NCBI GenBank assembly: GCA_002633025.1
Contig: NMRB01000460.1
Coordinates: forward strand, 71,480 to 135,479
DNA length: 64,000 bases
Direction of reading: 5' to 3'
Origin: Notospermus geniculatus
Taxonomy: Eukaryota; Nemertea; Pilidiophora; Heteronemertea; Lineidae
Part shown: positions 53,001 through 62,399 of the stretch, piece by piece
How the letters are laid out: each line of letters opens with the position of its first letter
Numbering within the stretch: position 1 is the stretch's first letter
Translations under genes and position numbers: made by a program
Notes under the pieces: model-generated
What the model was told of the DNA's origin: nothing
Databases searched by the model: none
The model's input: only the letters and a program-made list of their open reading frames with translations

Positions 53001-53967
53001 CTCGCTGTGCTCAGCAGTAACTTGGAATGGAAGATGCGAGCGTGTTTTTTGTCGCTGTCGGCAAATCTTCGTACTTTTTGTCTTGCATTCTTGGCTGGGA
53101 AACCGTGGAAAAAGTAAACATGACCAATAAAAGCGTAATTTGAAGGATGGGATTCTCTCTGGGTTGTATTGTAGTTGATGGGGGTTGGACTTCGTGGAGA
53201 GCGCCCAGTAAATGTCCCCCACATGGGACAATGTGGGAAAAACGAACCTGTACCAACCCTAGGACCAAGTGCGGCGGAAAAATATGCGATGGTAAATCGA
53301 CTAGACCAGTTTCCTGTCAGTGTGAGTACTTTTAAAACTGAGAATATTTGATTTAATAGATGCCCCAGAGAGGTCGCTCAAATGAAGCCTTAAATTCGCA
53401 TTAGCAGAACTAAAATTTGCTGACACCAAGATGCGTGGGCCTACCATACATGTGTATATCATACCTTTTACAGACACTCCTGTCCATGGTGGCTGGTGTC
53501 AGTGGCAGGCATGGGGATCCTGTAATAAGGAGTGTTACTACAATTCACGGGAGGAGATGTTTCAGGAAAGAAGAAGAACTTGTGAATGTCCGGAACCTAA
53601 AAATGGCGGGAGTCCGTGTAGTAAGCAAGTATTTATAATATTGGCGTGAATTGATAACATTTTTACTCTCAACTCGTCCACATTTCTTAAATATAGACGA
53701 CATCATTCGAGGGTTTACTATCTTAGCTAAGTACTGATGTATGGTTTATGGGGTTGAATTTCAACGGTCTCCTTAATACCTCCCAATTAAGAACACCAGG
53801 TACCAGCACCTGTCAGAAAGAAGGTGTCCTAAATCGAGAGGTTATCATTGTAATGATTATGAAATCGTTGTTTTACTGTGTCCAGTCTCATCATATTTTT
53901 GTTTTATCCAAAGATGGATCAACAACTCAACAACAGCCCTGCGCGGAGGACGAAATAGTTCTTTGTC
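50090..53967 (+). CDS. secreted multi-TSP1-repeat protein (spliced, 3' end open)
   Basis: Exon 1 (50090-50153) is a signal peptide, [20 protein letters not shown], ending AAAA|GTAAGT. Then come phase 1-1 exons: 50731-50946 ([14 protein letters not shown]), 51202-51375 ([15 protein letters not shown]), 52428-52601 ([15 protein letters not shown]), 53175-53321 ([16 protein letters not shown]) and the split module 53474-53620 plus 53914-53967 ([16 protein letters not shown]). All have W-x-x-W stacks, C-T-C-G-type motifs and 5-6 cysteines, i.e. TSP1 domains, one per exon except the last. Modules 3 and 4 lack the first CSxTC cysteine context, so their disulfides differ. The product is extracellular and may bind glycans, matrix or growth factors. 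Further exons likely follow after 53967 (donor CTTTGTC|GTAAGTA). Confidence 0.82.
50183..50480 (+). repeat. tRNA-derived SINE-like sequence in TSP1 intron 1
   Basis: CTACCGCGGTGATTGAACA resembles an A box, and CTGGTTCGATTCCCCC is a clear B box. It is followed by SINE-style body sequence with GAAGCGCTTTGACATG. The tail is not sharply defined. Confidence 0.45.
50827..50892 (+). repeat. 33-bp in-frame tandem duplication in TSP1 exon 2
   Basis: Two adjacent 33-base units around TACCCCCGCCTCTGGGG insert about 11 residues twice (RSTPASG and RPTPASG) into a surface loop between TSP1 cysteines. Confidence 0.8.
52649..52795. mobile_element. MITE with ~52-bp inverted termini, ATT duplication
   Basis: AGGGAGGTTTAGAAATCAAA and TTTGATTTCTAAACCTCCCT are perfect ends of a 147-bp element, with arms continuing through ACGATAAACG and AACGTTATTT. 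ATT lies on both sides. It sits in the intron after TSP1 module 3. A partial relative is at 387-446. Confidence 0.8.
52813..52852. repeat. perfect 40-bp palindrome
   Basis: ATGTCTTCCAACTATTCGTC is followed at once by its exact reverse complement, centred on GTCGAC, with no spacer. It is in a TSP1-gene intron, 18 bases after the MITE. Confidence 0.9.
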
Positions 53968-54390
53968 GTAAGTATGAACACCTTCACTCACAAGTCTAAA
54001 GTTGTTTTGTAAATAGAGGTTCGCCCAAAGTATTAACTCTTTTTAGGTCGAAAACCGAGGTAACTCGGTTTCAGTTCGGTGCCCGACACTACCGCATTCA
54101 TTTGCTCATAACTCCGTTATTATTGGCCCAATTGAGCTGAAATTACATTGTACTTGCAAATGAAAGAGTATAAAATTTGCTACAAGTTGAGCGCCTTTTC
54201 GCGCGCGTTTGCTGTAAATATATACAAGTAGAGGTTACCGCGACTTTAGCGACATTTTTTTAAATGGCGCAAAAAATATTTTCGAATTGGTTGTGTGACC
54301 GGGATTGGCGCTGTTAGAAAGGGCATTTGCCAAACTACTGGTACAGGCCCACATGCCCAGTTTGCGCATCACACCACCGAGAAATATTTG

Positions 54391-54620
54391 GGGGTGTCGG
54401 GGTGGCGCAGTGGAAACATCGGCGCCTGCCACCACTGAGGTGACGGGTTTGATCCCCGGTCGTGCATGTGGCTTTATATGTGGTAGAGAGGGCGCTCTCT
54501 CCTCGACATCGTAGGTTTTCTCCGGGGGCTCCGGTTTCCTCCTACATATCGTGAATATCGTCCAATATTGTTTGATGAGTAGCTATAATGCCCTAATTGG
54601 GCGCTTGCACTCCTGAGATA
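54391..54620 (+). repeat. tRNA-derived SINE with V-SINE-like core
   Basis: The head has GGGTGGCGCAGTGG (A box) and ACGGGTTTGATCCCCGG (B box). About 60 bases on is GGTTTTCTCCGGGGGCTCCG followed by GTTTCCTCCTAC, closely resembling the central domain shared by V-SINEs and related SINEs. Confidence 0.65.
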
Positions 54621-55531
54621 ATATTTAAAATATTTGAGGAAATTATAGTAGGTCAGTGTGCTTAAAATTGGCCCTGTCGAATGGCAGTCCTCGCCTCTTA
54701 GAACGCGACTGGGCGCGAATGCGACGACGCAGGGGCTTCGTTGAGGACCTGAATAACGAGCGTGGCCCTGTCGATGTTCTGTTTAAAAAAACTAGGTCAA
54801 AACCGTGTACGGTTAAGGAGCTACAGCAATTTACTAGTACCATGTCGGACTCCCCGCGAAAAGAAAGTGTTTTCCGATAATGACGCGACCTCAAAGAGTT
54901 AACCCATCAACAGCAATGTCCTACTCTTCCTCCAAGCCAATCTGAAGAGGTCACCTCCATCGTTCCTCGGCTCAGACCTCTGAAAAGGGCTGGAACCCAG
55001 CACAAGATTGTTGTGCTCATCGATTTTACAAATCATTTGATAATGTAATCATACCGAAAATTAGAATTTGTTCAAGTATTTGTAAAAATACCCTTATTTT
55101 GACATTCCGTTGGATATTCAATGTTTTATAAAGGAACAAAGTACAAACTCTTTCGAATCCCTACGCAATTGGTTGTGCAACGGTCAGAAATTCATCCGCC
55201 TTGAACAATGCATTGCATTTGCATTGTGCAAAAGTAGTACCGGTCTAGCACTTGCCTCCAAGTGGCAGCGCCTAACCAGGGAGATTCCTCCTTGGTCAAA
55301 CAGAACTGATGCTCAAACTTTGACATGCTTTACCAGAGCCTATTGAATTCGATTAAAGAAAATAGCAATGTAATCCAAGTACATGTCTATTTCTATTACA
55401 GCGACGCCCACCCGCGTAAGTACTCACTGCGGTTTGGTTTAATATCATTGATGAGAAGAAAAAAACAGTTTATGTTGAACATTACTACGACGGTGCTGCC
55501 TTCTATTGGTCAGTGTGAGACATAACTCACC
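54621..55531. other. no supported gene
   Basis: Between the SINE and the weak ORF at 55532. One CTATTACAG|CGACG acceptor near 55401 is seen, but it leads quickly to stops. Confidence 0.4.
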
Positions 55532-55984
55532 ATGCAGGCTGGCAGCAAAAAAGACGAGTGTACCGTATTTTCACGCGTTGAATGTCACAGCAGTTGCCAC
55601 GCTGAACCCACTTGTTTTGTAGTGGAGCTTGAATTAGGTCACTGCCATAAAGGTCCAATAGACATATCTGTTGGCCACCAATTCCTTACGCCGGTCCTGC
55701 CCTCACCGCCAAAGGATTGTCCTTGTCGGTTACAGGACTTAGGGAAAGAGGCCTGGGGATGGAATGGGTCCGAATGGGGTGAGGTTGGTGTGCCTCTTCT
55801 CCTCCGACTTCAACAAATTCTTCAAATGGAGAAATCTCACGACCATTCCTCTCAATTACAGCGGCCATGTTTGACGACGACTGGAGATGACTTTGGTTAC
55901 AATTATGCGAACGAGAATGATATAAATAGCGATCAGACTGAAGGAGGCAGTGGCAATTATGATTATGGACATGATGGATGCTAA
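55532..55984 (+). CDS. cysteine-containing ORF, possible 3' exon, unknown
   Basis: 150 codons, either from an ATG in CTCACCATGC context or from a CATGCAG acceptor. The N-terminal part, ECTVFSRVECHSSCHAEPTC followed by FVVELELGHCHKG, has PAN/apple-like cysteine spacing. The C-terminal part is acidic and Asn/Tyr rich (DDFGYNYANENDINSD). It could be a downstream exon of the TSP1 gene or a chance frame; no matching phase-1 acceptor was found. Confidence 0.25.
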   Translation: MQAGSKKDECTVFSRVECHSSCHAEPTCFVVELELGHCHKGPIDISVGHQFLTPVLPSPPKDCPCRLQDLGKEAWGWNGSEWGEVGVPLLLRLQQILQMEKSHDHSSQLQRPCLTTTGDDFGYNYANENDINSDQTEGGSGNYDYGHDGC

Positions 55985-56768
55985 AAAGGAATACTCCTAC
56001 GATAATGACCGCATCATGACTCAAACTAGACGCCTACGGACACGACGGAGGACGTTTGATGCAGATATGCTGCAGATCAAACTCCTTCACTGTGCCGTGT
56101 CGCATTTTATGATGCTCCACTTGCGTAGGATGAAACCGTCAGACGTCTGCGTAGATTAGTTCTAAGGACATGTACGGTTAAAAGTGTACCTACAGGGTTC
56201 AAAGTTCATGACCATTTGGTCTAAAATGCGACCTGAATTTCGCTTTGTGTGCGACCCAAAAATTTGATGTCCTAATGTATTTTGTATTGTGTGGGACTTG
56301 ATTTTGTGAACTGTTCGACCAAAATCTGCTTTTTCAGAATATGAACTTTGATCCCTGACCTATGTTTACAAATTTTTTCCAGGTTAGTTTTTACTCGAAA
56401 GAAAGATATATCGATACTATTAGATAACATGTTTTATCGAAATATGATAGAGTTATCTCGTTATATATAGGCCTAGCCCTAATGACGCGCACAGACTTTT
56501 TCTCGGGGACAGTCGAAAATCTGCCGAGTGGTACACTATCCATTACATCTATAGACACACTTCCACAGAACGTTATGAGGTGCTAATTACAAACCCTCTT
56601 CTTTGCTTTGCTTTCTGGCGTCCCGCCATTTTACGAATATTCAGACTACATTTATATGTTCATTGGCATGTTTTTGTCGTGCCTCCAATCAGATACCAAC
56701 CTGCGGATCACATGACTTCAAAATGGCCGACGGAGACGTTCGTGGTCGTAATCGGGGACGACATTACA

Positions 56769-56883
56769 GAGCTTCTGCACCCGCCCGGTTAGGCTCTACG
56801 ACGACGTTTATCTATTGTGTGAGTGCACCCAAACAATAGATAAACGTAGTCGTATGGCCTATCCGGGTGCTTGCCGAAGCTCT
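56769..56883. repeat. hairpin element, ~50-bp arms
   Basis: AGCTTCTGCACCCGCCCGG...ACGACGTTTATCTATTGT is mirrored by ACAATAGATAAACGTAGTCG...CCGGGTGCTTGCCGAAGCT with a short loop. It is a compact MITE-like stem-loop. Confidence 0.65.
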
Positions 56884-56974
56884 CTATTATTTCTGTCCAT
56901 ATACTGACATACGGCTGGTATGGGACTGATTATCCGATTAAAATCAAATAGTCTGCTGATCTGGTTACTAAAAT

Positions 56975-57950
56975 TCATTGGGTCAAATATAACCCAAATC
57001 ATAACCCAATGAAGTGTCACTATTGCACTTGGCCAACACTGGGTCAAAATACCCCATTTATATTGGCCAGGCCTATGACCCACTATATTGGGTCAAATTC
57101 AAGTCCAACATTGGGTTGATTTCAACCTATACTGATGGGTTACCTTGACATATCAATTGGGTAAAAAAAATAACCCAATATAAACCAACTGAAGTGTCAC
57201 TATTGCACTTGCCCAACAGGGGGTTAACTTGACCCAACATCATTAGGTCAATCGTTTTACCCATCGATTGGTTTAAAATACAGACCAATCTTGGGTCACA
57301 AATTACCCATCAGGTTGTGTTAATAGACGGTTGGGTCACTCAAATAACACACGTGTTGGGTTGTCACACTGAGCTTTTTAAGGTCTTGATTGCTTGCGCA
57401 ATTGACACCTATAACAGCTCTTAAATATAATATAACTTTAACCTTAGCCAATAGGCCGAGAAGCTACGAAGAGTTCTTTTGGATGGGGGTATACCAACGC
57501 ACAGCAGAAAATATTTTGTATGGTTGAGAGAAAAACGATGTTACACAATTATCGTTTTTATAAATCTGAAACGGAAACATTCACAAACTGAAATTTATGT
57601 CTGAGATTTCAAAGCTTAGTTTGTCAATATTCTTATGTGTTTGCTTTCGTAAATCAGGCTTTCTGCTATTAATTTTTTTCGAATTACGAAATAATTGTTA
57701 TATCTTCCAGTTGAACCAATCCATTGGGTTATTTTTAACACCATGTTGGGTTACTTTTAAGTATATGTAGGACAACTGGCACTAAACCAATTTCTTGGGT
57801 TAATTTAACCCAGCGTTGGGTAACTTGCAACAAACCAATCCATTGGGTTAATTTTAACATACTCTATTGGGTTATTTTTCAATATTTGACCCATATTTTC
57901 AACCCAACGGGTGTAACCCAACTGTTTGGGTGCAAAAACAACCCAACAAT
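56975..57950. repeat. TTGGGT / ACCCAA repeat field
   Basis: Dozens of TTGGGTNA and AACCCAAT motifs in both orientations at irregular 15-60 base spacing, densest at 56980-57380 and 57710-57950, with an unrelated insert at about 57390-57700. A 30-base block (GAAGTGTCACTATTGCACTTG) occurs twice, at 57010 and 57191. Confidence 0.7.
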
Positions 57951-58197
57951 TTTTAGTGTGGTCAACTTGTCTTCACATTAAATATTTAACGTTTACTGGG
58001 TTGTTTTGCTTCAATACGCGAAAATTGCAACATGGACCATGTAACTGTAACGGTAAATTCCACATGAATCGAGAAATCTTTGGACCGTATAAAAAGGGCA
58101 ATCAATTCTGTTGTTTGGATAGTTTCATCTTATTCATTTTATTTCATTTATTTCACAAAACATTATATTCCTGGACTATATACAACAGATAAAATAT

Positions 58198-59600
58198 ACA
58201 ACAAGAGAAGGACATCGGAGCGATGTCAATGGTTTCCGATGAGAAGTTGACTACTCTAGAGCTAGTTATCTGTGACCTTGACCTCTGACCTTGAGAAGTA
58301 TTGCGTAACTGGAACAGGCATCCTTGATTAAACTTATAGGAGATGGTTAATTCGGGCTTCTAATTAGTTTTCTCCTGAAATTCTGAGCAGATTTGCACTT
58401 TAGAACAGTTTGACCTTGACCTTGACCTCTTCAAGGTCATTGCGTAATCTCAAAGCTCATCCTTGATAACCTCGGTGTAGGTGAAGGTTTTAGGCTTCCA
58501 CCATAACTGGGTTCTGTCTCATGTTATTTGTGATGGTTGGCTGTGACCTTGACCTCTGACCTTGATAATTATTGCGTAAGTGGAACAGGCATTTCTGATT
58601 AAAGTTATAGGAGATGGTTAATTCGGGCTTCTAATCAGTTTTCTCCTGAAATTCTGAGCAGATTTGCACTTTAGAAATGTTTGACCTTGACCTTGACCTC
58701 TGACCTTCAAGGTCATTGCGTAATCTGAAAGCTCATCCTTGATAACCTAGGTGTAGGTGAAGGTTTTAAGTTTCTACCATCACCAGATTCTGACTTATGT
58801 CATGTTATCAAATTTGAATATCAAATCTCACCAAGATATCAGCAAATATCATGCGACCGAGCAGGTGCAAACTGAAAATTTCAGTTGTAATAACATCCGT
58901 GGATGAGCTCTGATGTTGTGATCCCAGTTTCAAGTCACTTACTGTGGCAGATCTCCCGATATGTCAAAATATCAAATTTGATATATCAATATCATTATGA
59001 TGCTGACACTGGAAAATAAATTTGTTGATGCCAGTATCTTGCCAAGGGTCATAAACATAGGGAAGGAACTTGTTACTAGTGCTCCACCTGGCGTCGGAGA
59101 CAAGTTATTCAAGAAACAAAAGTGTGACAGACAAAATCTCAACTTTTGATATATCAATTTCACCATGAACCAGGTATCGGAGACTGGAAATTTTCATTCC
59201 ATCTTGTAGCTCAGGTCATGAAACCTGGGGGTAGGTCACATTCCCAGGTCTGTAGCTCTTGCAGGAACAAAGTTACAGGTGTGACAGACTGAACAGACAG
59301 ACACACACACACACACACAGACAGACAGACAGACAGACAGACACCACGACCAAACACAATATGGTTTCCGATCTTGAGATCGGAAACCATAACAAGAGAA
59401 GGACATCGGAGCGATGTCAATGGTTTCCGATGAGAAGATTACAACTGTAGAGCTAGTTAACTGTGACCTTGGCCTCTGACCTTGAGATGTATTATGTAAC
59501 TGGAACAGGGAACCTTGATTAAACCTTCAGGGGATGGTTAATGGCTTCTAATTAGTTTTCCCCTGAAATTCTGAGTTGATTCGTATTTTAGAACTGTTTG
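58198..59600. repeat. dispersed repeat array rich in AGGTCA half-sites
   Basis: ACAAGAGAAGGACATCGGAG starts at 58199 and 59391. Between are two tandem ~290-base units (from about 58265 and 58555), each with GTGACCTTGACCTCTGACCT, TTGCGTAA and GATGGTTAATTCGGGCTTCT; a third partial unit follows 59460. The unit ends show TTTCCGATCTTGAGATCGGA, a short palindrome. The family is non-coding. Confidence 0.75.
59284..59344. repeat. (CA)n(CAGA)n microsatellite
   Basis: An ACACAC run of about 18 bases followed by an (ACAG)n run of about 25 bases. Confidence 0.9.
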
Positions 59601-60285
59601 TTCCAAGTTGAAGTTATTTTGTCGCCCTGTTTGTAACTGATTAGGCCTATACTGCGGTGTACCCAAAGCCCCTGCTGTCCATTTCTATCATAGATCTTGG
59701 TTATTTGAGTTTGTTTTGGTCACCTGAGCAGTCAGTGATCCATAGGCCTGCATAATTCTTATGTTATGTAAGTGACTTGGCAGGTGTTTGACTAAATAAA
59801 AGTGCATTTGGCCACTGGAGGTCCAGGAGAACAGTTGTTCGTCTCTTTTATTTTCTTATTTTTCCATGTCCCTCCTGGTCCGAGTTGGACTAACCAAACC
59901 AGGGCGGTTGGGACTTGTGCTTGGCTGCATATTTTTGGTGCCGAAACCCGGGACCTGGTTGCTCCTTTGATTTGGCGGAGGACATTCTGCAATATATCCT
60001 TTTAGTTTGCGGAGGGACATGGAGGATCTGGAAACGGCAAAGAAGAGGTGGTCGGGGTGCCGCAGTTGGATGACTCGGGCGCGGAATGAGCTCTCGACCT
60101 ATTTGGATGACGGCGGAACGGACGCTGCTACGCTTGCGGTTCTCTTTTCGAATTTGGAGAAGAGATTGAAGTTCTTTGAAAACGTCCATGCAGAGGTCGA
60201 ATTGTTATTGCCGAATGCCGATGTCGAAGCCGATATTTTGGACGTCTCTACGTATCTGCAAGGAGTGTACAAAGTCCAGGGGCCA
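59600..60285 (+). mobile_element. BEL/Pao-type retrotransposon, 5' fragment
   Basis: The end of an LTR (with AAATAAAAG at about 59794) is followed by a primer-binding site TGGTGCCGAAACCCGGGA (59936-59953). A gag start at 60019 gives MEDLETAKKRW, with coiled-coil SNLEKRLKFFENVHAEVELL, in the style of BEL/Pao Gag N-termini. Gag is cut after about 88 codons by the MITE at 60279. It is a different family from the 32.6-39.5 kb element, since the primer site and Gag differ. Confidence 0.65.
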
Positions 60286-60397
60286 TATTCATAAAACCTT
60301 GCTAGCTTAGTTGGTTGCTAGTTGTGTACATTGGCCTGTACAAACTGGGCACTTTAGCAAGAAACTAGGCCTAGCAAGGTTTTATGAATATGGCCCC
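60279..60397. mobile_element. 119-bp MITE cutting the gag fragment
   Basis: GGGGCCATATTCATAAAACC and GGTTTTATGAATATGGCCCC are perfect inverted ends, continuing through TTGCTAG. Non-coding. Confidence 0.8.
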
Positions 60398-60416
60398 CGA
60401 TCAACAGTCTAGAAGG

Positions 60417-60715
60417 GGACGGCTGGCCATCCATACGAATTTGGATGGTACAGGCATCCATTATCCATCATATTCCGACGCGCCATGTTTTGGACAGCAT
60501 GGCGATCCCAGTAGTAAGCGGACAGTGTGGGCATCCCAAAAATAATGTATCGGATGGTCCAACCATCCGATTCTAAGAGGACGGTTCTGCCTTCCCATAT
60601 TGTGGCCCGCATGGCGATCCCAGTCAAGTGGACAGTGTGGGCATTCCCACTGAAAAATAATGGATCGGATGGTCCCACCATCGATCCTAAGAGGATGGCT
60701 TTGCCTTCCTTCTCC
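60417..60715. repeat. hairpin minisatellite related to 2.9 kb
   Basis: Blocks such as GGATGGTCCAACCATCC, GGACGGCTGGCCATCC and GGATGGTCCCACCATC alternate with GTGGACAGTGTGGGCAT units in about two ~120-base higher-order repeats. Confidence 0.65.
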
Positions 60716-61384
60716 TCAACAGAACTTCAGAAAGTAGAAAGCCGAGACTAAAGAAGCAGGTCCAGGGCAGAATCCCCGGAAAATCTATAAATAGCTCTGG
60801 GGAACCCATCATGACGTCAAGCATGGAATTCCGAGCGTTATAAAAATAGATACAAACACGTGCGTTGGTTTTGATGGACTTAGAATTTAGTACAGTCAGG
60901 GAGTGAACATGAGTGACGTCTCTTGCTATGTAAATACGGACCTTTGGAGGATATTATTTGTTGTATTTGGTATTTTGCATGTCTTCGCTTCCAAAAAGGA
61001 TGTTTCTTTGGGAAGCATGATGGCAGGGCAGTGTTACAAAAGCAAGTTTAAAGCAGCAAACTTGCACTAAAACTGCTTGTTTACTCCTTTCATGGTCCAT
61101 GAGGGGGGGGGGGTCAGCCCCAACTGGGTGTAATCGCATATTTTTCTCACGAACTGGGAACATTTCATGCCTCAGAAGTGGTACTATCACGATGAAATTT
61201 GGTTAAAATGGTATAGTATAGCATGAAAAGTTCTAACTCGACTCATTTAAATAGTCTAATGATGAATTCGTCCACTGTCACATACGCTTCAGAAACTAAT
61301 TCTGTCCAAGGATTACAAAATTGCAGTGTCCTGGAATGCATCTTGCCATGGATTAAAAATAAATGGTGCCAGAACACAGCCTTA
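60716..61384. other. no gene seen
   Basis: Non-coding; a poly-G run of ten at about 61105. Confidence 0.4.
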
Positions 61385-61767
61385 AGCCCCGTTTATACAG
61401 AGCACGGTTTGCGGTCCGGCATCCGGCATACGGTTACGGCCTCCGGAACGGGAATGCGGCTTGTCGCCGTTCCAACAAGATGCGGTGAACAGGCACGGTT
61501 TTCTCGACGGCAGCAAATCGTGATAGTCTCCTTCCTCACGTGGTATTAAAACAGTCCGCTGATTGGTTCGGGCCCGTCCGGCGTTGCGGCGGCCGTACAG
61601 AAATTGCTCTGGAGGCATTCAATGCGGCGCGGCGTCCCGACATCGGAACGGCGAGTGCGGTGACCGCGCTCTGTATAAACGGTTATAAGAAAATACATTG
61701 AGGCATTCTGGACGAAAAACGCACACCGGCTGCCGGACCGCAAACCGTGCTCTGTATAAACGGGGCT
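61385..61767. mobile_element. PIF/Harbinger-style MITE, TTA duplication
   Basis: AGCCCCGTTTATACAGAGCA and TGCTCTGTATAAACGGGGCT are perfect ends, extended by CGGTTTGCGGTCCGGCA. TTA flanks both sides (61382-61384 and 61768-61770), the 3-bp duplication usual for PIF/Harbinger. 383 bp, GC-rich, non-coding. Confidence 0.8.
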
Positions 61768-62399
61768 TTAAAGTCTCGGGCCACTTGGACCGTTTGTCGC
61801 GCGTCTTGATGGAGCGTCCAACGCTCCGATAACACGTTGCGTGATGCGCAGCGACAGATGTGTCCACCTAGGCGACATGTGGGTCACAGTCAGCAAATGC
61901 AGACCCTCCAACATGGCTGAGATAGGCGACACTAGTAGTGATTCAGACACAGATATTGTGCTCTTATGCCTATAATAATTCAAGAGGCGAAGAACTCGCG
62001 AGTACTCAAGGCCGTACCTGGCTTTTTTCCGCAAGGGGGGCATTTTAAGCAGATGAGCCCAACGGGCGTGGGCTTCGCCGAAGGGGCCAGTTTTGAAAAT
62101 TAGAAGCTCTGAGATGCGATTTGAGGTCAGGTTCCTGCATTCTGAGATATGAACAATAATGATCTTTTATCCCATTTGATTTTCTTAGAATTTTTTTTGC
62201 ACAATTTGCCTGGGAGGGGGGGGGCATGTTAGCTGCGGCCCTGGTACGGTACTGGGTTCATGACCTGTGGTTAGAGAGGGGGAATATCATCACTTGATAA
62301 AAAGCCTCTTTAGCTACGAGGACAAGTTCTTCGAGTATTTCCATTGGCTCATCACATAACACGCAACTCAATATACGGAGCGTCAATCGCTCAATAAAA

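Noticed and set aside
53985-54240. Further TSP1 exons
   Set aside because: No W-x-x-W or cysteine pattern with phase-1 splice sites was found between 53968 and 54390.
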